From Volvox africanus (taxonomy: Eukaryota > Chlorophyta > Chlorophyceae > Chlamydomonadales > Volvocaceae): 64,000 bases of DNA. Made by a program: the position numbers and the translations under genes. Below are positions 12,101-23,000 of this stretch, in pieces (positions within the stretch are counted from its first letter, which is position 1; every line of letters begins with the position of its first letter). The notes beneath the pieces are model-generated. The model had not been told where the DNA came from and ran no database searches. It worked only from the letters and a program-made list of their open reading frames with translations. Location of the stretch: NCBI GenBank assembly GCA_030268105.1, contig BSDZ01000009.1, forward strand, positions 620,001 through 684,000, read 5' to 3'.

Positions 12101-13602
12101 TATTACTGAATGAATTTATGAAGTATGAATGAAGTATGCAGTCCAAGTTGGATTTCCTCATTTGGCATGGACCTGTGCTTCCTGGCTTATTGCAGTCTGC
12201 TGGACGGGAACAGGGCGGCGGCAGCCATCCCGTGGGTGTTGGACTTGACCCCTCGCTTTTGGCCACAGGTCTGTGTACGTTTGTATCACTTAACCAAAAC
12301 TACAACCACTGAGGACCGTGAATCGCATCCGTAACCGAAACCACCACTGTGTGCCATGCAGCTGTGTTTGGGGTCTTGAGGGCCTCCGACCAACGACACT
12401 GACGACGGTGACACCCGTGTGACCTCGTCTACGAGATCATAAGTCTCTGAGGTTTATAACCTCCTTGAGCCAAGTTGGGATTTGAACAGCGCCGGGAAGG
12501 GGTATTGTAGCATGCCGGCCTTGAAGCCAGGTGGTTAGCCATACGGAATGGTTAGCCATATGGTTAGCCATCAGGCATTGCTGTCCATGCCTGGGGTTCT
12601 GGTCTGGTCTTTTCACTGCAATAGTGCCCCTTAGCAGCAGGCGGTTAAGTGTCTCCGTTTTTAACCCATGGCTCTCATACTGGTGTATGTGTGTGTCGGC
12701 TGGCCGTATATGGCTGGCCTACGCAGGTGGTTCGCAGCAGCGGATCAGTCCTGAGTTCCTCGCTGCCTTGGTCGCCACTACAGGCATCCCAGCAGCGCGC
12801 ACACTGATGGTGGCAGCCACGAACACAATGCTGCAGGTGCGTGTGTACAGGAGTGCGCATATACGCGGTCATACGTCGTATCTGTCCGAGCCTAGTGTCT
12901 TCCAAGGGCAGCTACGCTCCCTTGCCCGAACGGAGAACCTATGCGGGGTGCGGGGGAGCACGGGGCTGAGTGTGGTGGCGAGGGGCCATACCCCTCCCTT
13001 ACATCATGGCCCTAACATGCACCGTACATACGCCGCACTTGCTTCTTTGCTCTCAGGCGGCTGCTGGCGCGGGCTTGTTCCCCGTGGCAGTACCACGCAA
13101 GTTTGCATCACAGGTGCGGTACAGAGTGAGCATGCTGGGAAGTCGCTTCCGTTTGGAATGCTGTAGAACGGGGTTTGTCTTTATGGCCTTTGGGGCATTC
13201 TGTGATCGGCAGCAGTTTTGGTTACCCCACGGATGGAAAGCTAAAGAGGGTTCCAGCGTCCATCCGGGGAGGGCGTGCGGACAGCGACTTCAAGTTTTAA
13301 GGCTTTTGAGCAGGACCAGCTGGTGGCTCTCATTTCTCGGATCATGCACCCGAGACCCGTCATGCTTTCTGCCTCGGGCCTTGACTGTTTATCGTCTCGT
13401 CGCAGCTTTGATCTCTCTGAATGATGCGGATGGGTGTGCATTGCCATTGAATTGCATTGCGCAGGGGAGCTTTCCCTCTGCGAGAGCCAAGTTCGACGGG
13501 TTTGGCCCCGGCTTGGCCACATGGCCGCGGTTGCGGGCTCTGATGATGAATGGAAGTGGGAACGGTAACGGGAATAAGCAGTATAGTGATGCAGGCATAT
13601 AA
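9177..13602 (+). CDS. HAD-superfamily (CbbY-type) protein, probable catalytically inactive homologue of plant chloroplast HAD proteins
   Basis: Exons 9177-9380, 9779-9905, 10329-10459, 10967-11153, 11267-11703, 11881-11988, 12196-12268, 12727-12836, 13057-13113 and 13465-13602 join in phase (about 523 aa). The fold follows CbbY-like HAD phosphatases: motif I region LLLEVDGAIMDIHIDGHR (about 50-67), cap segment AFNKAFHSIGMDCVQW, VGWPVMIATSERGAFVRKVH, motif II region AVSLLCGTQCT, and a C-terminal TLMVAATN ... SFPSARAKFDGFG. The order resembles, from memory, the Arabidopsis HAD protein At5g45170. The nucleophile Asp of motif I is Glu (E53) and the usual acidic motif IV is AATN. Exon 5 encodes a long extra segment (about 145 aa), part of which may be an unrecognised intron. 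ATG 9177 is the first available start, but TTTTTCCAG before 9231 looks like an acceptor, so an upstream transit-peptide exon may exist. An alternative ending through 13872-14017 is also in phase. Confidence 0.75.
12533..12570 (+). repeat. Short tandem repeat of GGTTAGCCAT in an intron of the HAD-like gene
   Basis: Three copies of GGTTAGCCAT separated by a few bases, next to a minus-strand segment with a box-B-like GTTCAAATCC (about 12475-12490). Possibly part of a decayed tRNA-derived element. Confidence 0.5.
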
Positions 13603-14619
13603 ATTTAAAATTTGAACGATGAGAGTAGACAATCGGGCTTCCGATATCCGCGAGGAGTCCTGGGGAGAGGCTGGGAGGAGGCTACAAGTTGTGCGTTTTA
13701 ACTGCCTCGTGGATTATATGGACGGAGGTGAAAAGGTTACGGGAGCTCAGAGTGTCTTTACGTTTTAGGGTGAAGACCTTGACAGAGAGAACAAATGCAG
13801 ATCAAAAAGGATTATGAGCAATAATCTGAAGAGGTGCGGTGGTGGTGTTTCAGTCTGTCGTACGATTGCAGGTCAAAGAGGTCTTTCCATTAGCGTTGTT
13901 CAAGAACCGAACCGGTTGTACAAGATTCATGTTGCAGCGGTTTTTCATCGCCGTGTTGCTGAATGGAATCTGTGGATTCGGGAAGCTATGTACCGAGATC
14001 CTCTGCTTGAAAATTGAAATGGCAGATGGAAGCGAGTGTGGTCAAATCCTCACCTTCACAAATGCTTAACACAGGCTTCACTGGTAAGGCCATCATGGTT
14101 AATGGCGTGGTGCTTCCTATATGCAAATTCACTGCCACAGAAGTCGCAGAAAACGCATTGCCGATGAAGCGTTTCATTGTTTCAGAACGACAACGGCAAA
14201 TCATGCACAGCAGATGTAACCTGATGCGATGTATGGAGCTAATCGCCAGCCCTCAATTAAGCGTTTTGACAGATGCAGTGCGCAGCTTATACCGTTCTAG
14301 CATCAAACAGCATTGTCTCCGGGCCTTCACCATGCAGGGGCTCTCCGCGTTCGGCGCCGGAGGTCGGGCCCTGGCAATCACGCCGCGCACCCTCCCACAG
14401 TTGCCAGCCTCATGAACCACAACACCACACACTCGCCAGTGCTCAGTCACTTGTGAGCTACCCCTCAGAACGACCAGTGCAAAGCGCTTAACTATCTTGT
14501 GTAATTGGCCACAAGGCACAAGAAATGGCGCTGCTGCCGCGCTTCCTCGTGTTGCCATGGGAGGCTTCACGTTGCTGCGGTTGGGGTTTCCTGTCGAAAG
14601 ACCTGCTCGCACCGTAAGG
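13603..14619. other. Convergent 3' region between HAD-like and RRM genes, with a possible alternative last exon
   Basis: Holds the facing 3'UTRs. An acceptor (ATTGCAG at 13865-13871) followed by an open frame to a stop at 14015-14017 would splice in phase from a donor at 13565, giving a 48-residue alternative C-terminus (MYRDPLLEN at the end). The open frame at 14014-14415 shows no recognisable motif. Confidence 0.5.
14215..14219 (+). terminator. TGTAA motif, candidate poly(A) signal of the HAD-like gene
   Basis: TGTAA on the plus strand, about 200 nt after the alternative last exon (ends 14017) and about 610 nt after the preferred stop. The motif can occur by chance. Confidence 0.3.
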
Positions 14620-15286
14620 TCAACTTGTTGCTTTGATTGCTGACTGCTCCGTGGCCTCGCCTGCCGCTGCAGGCACGCCCTCATTCGCCTGTTGCTTCCG
14701 TTGCGCTTTCTCGTACTCGTCCAGCTCATTCTGCAATGGACACGAGGCGTGACGCGGCCACGGCATTCGACATCAATGAAGGGGCACCCAAGGATATCCG
14801 CTTCCACGTATCGCTCCTGCCTTTGAAGGGAAATCCACATGTGATTGCGGACGCAAGCTATTGATGCCTCAATTGTGCAATGGACGCCGTTGTAACCTCC
14901 ACTTCACTCACCTCGGCGTCAAGCTCTTCAATATACCGGTCTGTGTCAGCCCAAACAGGTAAATGACTCCACCCCTTGTCTCCTCCTTTGATTTTCATTG
15001 GTTGTGCGTAATTGACCTTCAGCACCCTTCCAAAGAGCTCCGCGTTGTGCATGTTGTCGATTGCGGCAGCTGCGTCTTCGTTCTCCTCATACTCGACGAA
15101 ACCAAAGCCTCTGTGAGTCCCAGTTGCATGATCCAGGGGAATGTTCACTTCCTTTATCTCCCCGAAAGGCAGGAAAGCTGCGTGTAGCGACGCCTCGTTG
15201 ACAGTTTCTTCCAAGCCACCAACATACAACGTTGTTTTAGGATTGGTCCCCTTACCGCCGACCGCTACAAGGGTCGTTGCAGCCAT
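14620..15286 (-). CDS. RRM protein related to the N-terminal domain of CYP33/PPIE (plant ATE1-like), 2 exons, 161 aa
   Basis: RNA-binding protein with one RNA recognition motif. Exon 1 is 15286-14912 (125 codons) and exon 2 is 14730-14620 (36 codons plus stop); the donor GAG/GTGAGT and acceptor TTGCAG are canonical. RNP2 is LYVGGL (residues 20-25) and RNP1 is RGFGFVEY (59-66). The segment after the [17 protein letters not shown] followed by PVWAD, is typical of the CYP33 spliceosomal cyclophilin N-terminus and of its plant RRM-only relative ATE1. No cyclophilin domain follows; exon 2 adds a short charged tail ([14 protein letters not shown]). The function inferred is pre-mRNA processing in the nucleus. 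It is shorter at the C-terminus than the plant protein as I remember it. Confidence 0.85.
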
Positions 15287-17008
15287 GATACCGGTAACCA
15301 GCGCCGGTCGAGCGCTGGCTGTTGATTATAATATCTGCATTATTGGTTGCACATCGCGATCCGTAAAAATATTTCCTTGAAATCTATTTCAGATGAGATC
15401 AGCCTTTTTTAAGCTCGCGAAAAACAATTAATAAAATGATTTTTCAGATCTCCGGTATTTCTTGATGACGACGCGCTTTATGTAATGTTACTGAGTTCAG
15501 ATCGAGGAACAAAAATATTACAAGGCATGACGCATCAGGTCGTTCTCCGAGACCGTACGACTTGCCGAATGTTGGGGTAGCCAACGAGCTGGTAGTAAAG
15601 CATTGAAGTACCTGAAAGAACTTGGTTCTTTGCTACTAAGGTCATGCTGGCAGAAAGTATTGGGATCGCATGGAGATAAGGAAGATGCGCATGATCCCTG
15701 TGTGTGACGATTCCAATCCGCCCGGTTACGTGTGTCCGTGCCAATGATGGACATGTGAGGATTCATGGATCATATCTTCGTGTCCCTCCGTGGAACAGTG
15801 GGACGTGACTTAGCGGACTATCGGTTATCGGACCTATCGGCTGCTCCATTTGCATTAAGACGATGAGGAGCTTACGACGGGTTGGCCAAGGACGGCAATG
15901 TATGAATTGCGTCCAGATGTCGGGACCAATCGGTTTACAATGCTCTGCCGGGCTGTGTTCAGCTCACAAAATATGCCCACCATTATCTCAGGCAACCACC
16001 CAAGTTACCGTGCCCTGCAAGCTAGCCGGTTAACACAGCTTTCACAAGCAGAGCCCATTGTTCGGCGCTTTACGTACCATTAGAAACATATAGGACTTCC
16101 ATTGGACCATAAACGGCCTTCTGCACAACACTATGCGGCCAGGCATACTAGTCCATTAACCAGTCCATTGCCTCCCAAGGCAGAGCACAGCACGTCCACC
16201 ACTTCATATATAGGAAAAAAACTCACTTCTGCGTCATGCCTTTCATGCTAGCAGACACTGGGAAAAAATAGTGGTCTGCTCTCGAGGGTAAGGTTCGCAA
16301 AGGCCATACCTCCAAAATTAGTACTGGTGTGCTCTACTACACCGTACACACGGTAACCATAAACATCCCGTGGGCTGTAGCTTGCGCTCGACAGCTCACC
16401 ATGGCAGGCGCTGTGAGTGGTCCAACACCGTTAACAGGTGGAATCCCTTGAACCAATTCCAAAACCGCAGCCGAAACCTGTTTCACCATGGACCATGCCG
16501 TCCTCTTGCTATTTCGCCCTGTCCCCATACCTGGACGAGCTCTATCACCTGGCGGATTTCTCGCTTGCGAAAGATGTACAAACGAAGCCATGGGTGTCGA
16601 CAGCAAGCTATGGATACTAGTTGAAACACGCGCTTCGCACACAACCCTGCAAGTTCTGGGTCCCTGCTTATCGGGGGCTCGAGGTCCTACCGTACTGCGC
16701 TGAGCGTCCTCTTGCACGACGCACCTACACGCATAACGCGCGGCAATCACCGCGCCGGTCTCCCCTTTCCCAAGTCGGGGTATCATGTAGGCCGTACGAG
16801 GCCCCAATGAAAATACGAATGTGTACCTCAAGCCGAGCCCGGCTCCACCTCTGCCATGCTGCCTCTGCACACCCTCTCCCTTGACCCTTTCGACCCTATT
16901 TATTCTGAGTAAACAGATAAGCTCTTTAAGGCGCGTAGCCCTTTGCGGAAAAAAAACAGGTTTGGGCTAGTTGGAGCTAGCCCCATTGCCCGCATACACC
17001 CTCCCCCA
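15287..17008. other. Intergenic region downstream of GYD1 and upstream of the RRM gene
   Basis: Should contain the GYD1 3'UTR and the RRM gene promoter. A minus-strand open frame near 16380-16490 has coding-like composition and a possible donor, but no family signature and no partner exon that I can place. Otherwise I see nothing. Confidence 0.5.
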
Positions 17009-20000
17009 TTACGCAGTCGTCGCCTTCTTGGAGCTGGTGGCCTCATCTACCAGGTAGACCAGGCCCCTGCGAACGAATCGAGTGTATCGTACATGAGCCG
17101 GCAAAATGTAGGTCAGGAAACCGGTGAGCGTGAGGAGTATCACTCAGGGGGCGATTGGTATCATTGCAACGACTATTTGGGAAAGCTCGGTTCAATGCAA
17201 CAGTGTCAACGTAGAAATCCGCTATTCGGGTATCGTACAAGAGCATCAGCTCAATCAACACGAGGGAGGAGCAGGCCATTGGGATTGAGCTACAGCTTGC
17301 TCCCGTAAAGACTGCAATCGTCCTGGGAGGCTCGCGTGCACTTTGCAGGTGGATTCGGCGACGCTCCCATGCACGAACATGCTTGAGGTGCACGACACAC
17401 GTGGAAAGGCACGAACGAGTAAGAAGTATTCCTAAACCAATAGGCTGAATGCAACCATGTCTCCACAGCTCGAATACCGGCAAGTGAGGACTACGCACTT
17501 TGCCCCCTGTCGCTCTAACCGTTGCTGCACTTGCAATCAATCACATTCCCTGCAAAATCTCACCCAATAGGGCCATGTCACTCCCAATACGATTGGCCAA
17601 ATCACTCCCCCGTTACCTTGCCACCAATCCCAGTATATGTGCAGTCAAAGCCCGTCAGCCCCACCTGAAGTTGATGCCCGAGTGGTTTGACAACGACATC
17701 TCGCAGGTGCGGCTGGTTGAGTACCCATCACTGCAGCTCTTAGGGAGGTTTAGGTGCTGTAGGGAGGCGCCTGTCAGCTCGGGGTACCGCATGCCGCGAT
17801 CACCAGCCATACCGCAGCACGGAATGCCCGAGGGAATGACCTGCACGGTGTGGTGAGGGTCACCTGGGCGTCATCATAAGAGTGTTCACAAGTAGGCCAA
17901 CTTTGTAACGCAGACAGCACCGCAGACATAAGCTTCAAGTCGCTGGCAGACAGGCAGGGAGCCCCGCGAAGCAACGGCGGAGGCTACATCGTGGACATAG
18001 CGAAGCCTCCTCTCGTCTTGGAGGGCCAAGCCGCACCTCGTGTGCGCAGAGTCCCGCCAGCTTAGCGAACGATTCCTCAATCCCCATTTTCTTGGACGAG
18101 CAGGGCACGTGGATGGCGACCTGGTCCCGGACCTTGCGCCATTCAAGCTTATCAACCAGGAAGTGCCTGCACACGAAGGGACAGATGGGTGCGCCAATCA
18201 ACTCATCGAACAGTAAGGGGGGCGGGGGTCATCCACAAATTAGTGAAGATCAGACGTGGACAGCGATGCCCCTAGAAAGAAGGTCAAGACCCATTGCGGG
18301 CTGTGATCGTTAAACATCTCCTTGGGAACGCCTCGCTGCCATTTGCCGAGCTGTATGGCCTTGATGGCCAAATACTTTTGCAAGCAAAACGCAGCAGCCG
18401 GTGCATCAGCGCTACCTGCGTACCTGATAAATTCAACCGGCTCATAAAGCGCAAAGCGCAGCGCTGGCTCCGAAATCTGGCTCTTGACTTGGGCCAGACA
18501 GGGCGAGGTGTCCATGACGATGGGGATCTTGCCGTTGTCGGAGGCTTTAAGCAACGCCGTCTCAAGGTCAGCGCCTTTCGCCGCAGCAGCGTCCTTGAGG
18601 CCGCGGCTGCGCAGTCAGGATGGGGTAGGGATGACGCGAGTAATGGGAGTGCGCAAGCTTGCATGGTGCAGGTGGCGAACGAGCGATTCAGCGGCGTTGC
18701 GTCGGGTCTCTTGTTGCTACCATCAAATCGGAGCAGTGGATGTGTGTTTGCAAAATGTTTCCAAGTCCATGAGGCATATGAGGCAATCGGACCGCCCTCA
18801 GGGAGGGCACCAATCTGAATGGGAATGCGATTTTGCGCATAAATTGTCCCATTTACCACCACCACACCTGTTGAAGATCATTCCGCAACATTGGCTGCTC
18901 ACGCCCTCGGGTATGATAACCTGTGACATAATTAAGTGCAAAGGGCAAGCAGATTACCATATATAAGAATAAGCGAATTACCATTCCGATAGCTGTTGCC
19001 CCCTATCCGCAGTATCCCACCTCATATCCGGCCTTGTTGAAAAGGCTCATTATCTTCTCGTGCACGGAGGCCGTCTCTTTATCGCTCGCCGCCGGGCCCA
19101 TCATACGGGTCACACAGGAAGGCATGTACACGACGCGCCGTGGGATGCCGCTCGTAGAAGCCGTGGGTGCGGGAGATGGCACTGTGGCGCAGGGCAGATG
19201 AGGAGGACAGATGGGAGAAGGGGCTGGAGCTATTAGGGCCGCAAGTGATAACCGGCCTTTGTACAAGACACACACACATACACATACCCACACTAGCCGT
19301 CAACTTCCGGAAGCCAGGCGGTTAATCGTTTACCACCCACCCTTCAGCGGCGCGGCACCCTTGGGCATGTACGGGTTCCACACGGGCACCAGATGGTTGG
19401 TGGCGCCGTTGAGCGCCCGAGAAATGGCCTCCAGTGGCTTGGGACCCAGCACGCTGCGAGAACGTGCAGCAGACACACAAGAGGCACATAAGCTTATTTC
19501 CAGGATAACCGTAGCACCGTAGCTGCAGAAGGAAAACAAGCCAGCATCGGTCATTCAAGTCGAGACGCACGCACACACGCAGGATGCCTGGCCTCTCGAG
19601 GCATCCCACCCATTTAACGTATCCCGACACGGGCACCCAGATTGCTTCCTCCAACCTTACTTGCTGCAATTCGTCTGAACCTCCCTACCTGTGCGCCGCG
19701 TTAACGAGGTTGAGGAATCGCGGGACAGTGGCGTTGAGCATCCCAAAGTTGTTCGCCAACCACATGGCAGCCCCACTGGCAGACTTGGCCTCCTTCATTT
19801 GCTCAGCACGGAGCGACTGACGGGCGGAAAGACCAGCACTGAAGGTGAGCTCGAAGCAGAAAATGGCTAATCCAGACCGTGACTATTAATAGGCACCTCA
19901 AACGTCTCTGGTAACAGGTGAATCAACAACCATCATAAACACACGGGACGGCTTCACAATATTTATCGTGGTATTGCACATACTGCCAGTCAACCCAAGC

Positions 20001-23000
20001 CGTGCCTACCTTGATCATGTCGCCCGTATTGATCTTGACGGGGCACTTCTCCTGACACATACCGTCTGCAGCGCACGTCTGCTCACCGTCATACGCATAC
20101 GACTCCGTAATGGCCTGCGGGCACAGCACATCACACCACATCGGGATGTGAACAAGGGCTGATGGGTCAACTTGCCGGTTTATCCATGGCACACATCATT
20201 ATCGAACCAGATCTGCTGAACGAAAGGCGGTGCCTATTCCATATAAGAAACAAATGACAGAAGCGAACAACACCCATCCTTACTTGCCGACGGCAGCGAT
20301 GGCCCAGGTACTCTTGTCGGTACGGCCCCAGCGGTACGTCTGACGATCACCCCAACCCATTAACCCTTCGTTATGCTCGCTCTGGTTTCACTTTCACATG
20401 TAGTCATGCTGCCCTGCTTTGTTCGTAATTCACGCCCGCCCCCACATGAGATTGTTCTCTTTAACCGCTGAAATCAATTACCATCGCCTAACCACCATTG
20501 TGACACCTCACCGCCAGCTGCTGCTTCTCCTCCTCGCTGGCCGCGGGGCCTAGCTGCCTGAGGCGGTACATCTCCCGAAACACACCGATACGTTGACGGG
20601 GCGTGAGCGTGATGTCGCGTGAGGGGCAGTTCGACTCGCAGAACCCGCACTCAATGCAGCGGTTGACGATGGGCGAGGCCGCGGGCGAGGGTTTGAGGAA
20701 CTTGATGTGCGCATCTGGGTCACGGTTGAGGATGACGCCGGGGTTGAGAGTATAGGAGGGGTCGAAGAGGGCCTTAAGCTCCCACATCAGCTCGTAGGCC
20801 TTGTTGCCCCATTCCATCTCCACGAAGGGGGCCACGTTACGGCCTGGAGGCACTCGGGCGCATGCACGGCGGAGGGCGTGAATATGCACTTCGACAGAAA
20901 TACGCGTGGGTAAAGAGGAAAGGTCTCGTTTTATGGCTAACATGAATTTTTTAAGAAGTTTCACTCCACTACGACAAAAGTGACAAAAGCCAAGCGTGGA
21001 AAGCGCGGCTCAAGTAGGGTACTTGACAGTTGACCAAAATCATGGAGGAGCGCAGAGCATGGTAAGACGCGGTGATCAGGCAAGGGTGTAGTGATAAGCA
21101 ACTCCAGGTCGCTGTTAACATCCCCAACAGTGCTGGACCTCCCTGGCATCCTGCGACCCACCCGTGCCGTGCTCGCCCTTAAGACTGCCGCTGTGCTTCG
21201 TAGCCACGATGTAGCACATCTCCTCCATCATGTCAGCGAAGCGCTGCACCTCCTCCTTGGTGCGGAAGCCCTGCAGAAAAAACATGTAGTGCGCCATACG
21301 GTGAAAGGCCCATGGCATTGCAACACCCAATCTGTAGACACCACGCACCACCATTTTCATGTACCTCGCTTCTCTGTACTCTGTACCGGATTCCCACCAC
21401 GCTACTTAGGAAGCTGCAGGCCCCCCCCTCGGCACATGCCATCGAAACGAGCCCGCATTGGGCTCTCCGATCATGAAATCCGCAATACCGGGTACAAGTC
21501 AATAGACGCACGCAACGAATGGGTTTCGGAGTGGGCTTCGCGAGTACGTTTTACCTTTGTTCCAATTCAGCCATCCACGGATCCCTACCTGCGAGAACAC
21601 CAGGTGCAGGTTGCCCTCCAGAGCGTGACCGAAGCATGAGGCATCGTTGTAGCCGTAACGCTGGAACATATCAATCAGGTCAATCATCATGTCCGCCAGC
21701 TTGTCCACGGGGCATGCCACGTCCTCGATGAGCATGGAAGTTCCCGGCTCGCGGGCGGCGCCAACGATAGGAATCAGACCCTGTGCACGTGGACACCGGG
21801 AACGAGGAACGTGAAGGAAGGTGCGAACAAGAGCTTTAAAATCGGGCCAACATCAACCGCAAGGCACAGCTGATAAGCTGGTGTGGCCAGAAGTGATGCC
21901 GCGTTAGTGGAGTTCGCTGACAGGAACAGCTTTGCCTTACATGACTTGGGATGTTCGAATGAGAGGATATAAATTAATACCAGCACATGCACTCGGGAGA
22001 ACAGTGCCAACGGGAAGGAAGCCCACCATCTTTCACACCAGCCACCCGGCAACATCGCATCAATACACATCCCAGGCAGGTGAAATGCGTGAAAGCAACC
22101 TCCCTCCCTCCATGCCTGCTTGCGGGGTCAGCAACTCACCCTGCGAACGTCCCAGAAAACCTTTGAGTTCTTAGCGTCGTGGTGGAAAGGATACGCGGTG
22201 ATGGACCTGGGCTCCGCAGCCTTGGCGCCCACGGGCAGACCCGCGGACGTCAGAGCGCGAACCACCTCCTCGATGCGTGCCTGGAGGAATGAGAGAACCA
22301 CCCGCGCAATGAGGCAGGAAGGAGCGGATCAGGGCGCGTCCAACAGGGACGCAGCAGGGAACGACTGGCACGGACACGTCAGGACACGATGGTCACATGC
22401 GCTGCAGCAGCTCAGGCGTTTCTTCCGTTTTTGTTGCCTACAGCTAGTCAGGCAGCTAGCCGGTGCTTCCTGGTCGTAACACCTTGAAAGCTGCAGAGCC
22501 AGAGGCCAATTAAGTTGTATTCCCCGCGGCCAACCCTTCGCCCATCTTGTTATCTAGGGCCCGGGGCCCTGCCTGCACACCTGCAGCGCGGCCTCGTCCT
22601 GGCCGCGGCACTCAATCAGCAACGCAGCTGCCATGGGGTCGCATCCCTACGTGTGGAGGAAAAGGATGAGGGGGGCAGTCATGCGGCTATATTATGGGCC
22701 AAGTAGGGAAGGCCTTTAAGCGATCACTTTCGTATATTTCATTTCATGTACCTGGTCTGTACACCCGCATGGCCCAGACGGCGCTTTCGACCATCCCCCA
22801 AGGAATTTCCTTACACAGGGCTTATCACATTTCACGTCCACGTCCCATCCCGCTTATACAGCCCGTCCCCGCTTCAGCAACCCATCCGCCCGCCTGCCCC
22901 ATTACCTAACCTAGCATTCGCACCGCTACACGTACCTTGATGTCAGGCACAAGCCTCATCATGTCCTCATTGTTCTCGCACTCGCGAAGAGACGCCCGAT

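Noticed and set aside
14014..14415. 133-codon plus-strand frame after the HAD-like gene
   Set aside because: No motif, no acceptor in phase, and it lies in the convergent 3'UTR region.
14858..14911. C-terminal extension [17 protein letters not shown] of the RRM protein
   Set aside because: It is intron read-through. The sequence begins with a strong GTGAGT donor, and an in-phase exon follows after an acceptor at 14731.
14620..15286. A CYP33-type RRM gene that had lost its cyclophilin domain
   Set aside because: An RRM-only relative with the same post-RRM motif (IKGG...GW...WAD) is a normal plant protein (ATE1-like), so the missing cyclophilin is not evidence of truncation.
18284..18966. Plus- and minus-strand frames of 160-193 codons
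   Set aside because: They overlap the GYD1 exon 18606-18424 in other frames and do not carry family motifs.
20280..20350. Extra GYD1 exon reading QTYRWGRTDKSTWAIAAVGK
   Set aside because: It ends in a stop, and the flanking exons (20843-20512 and 20114-20010) already join in phase as expected for the family.
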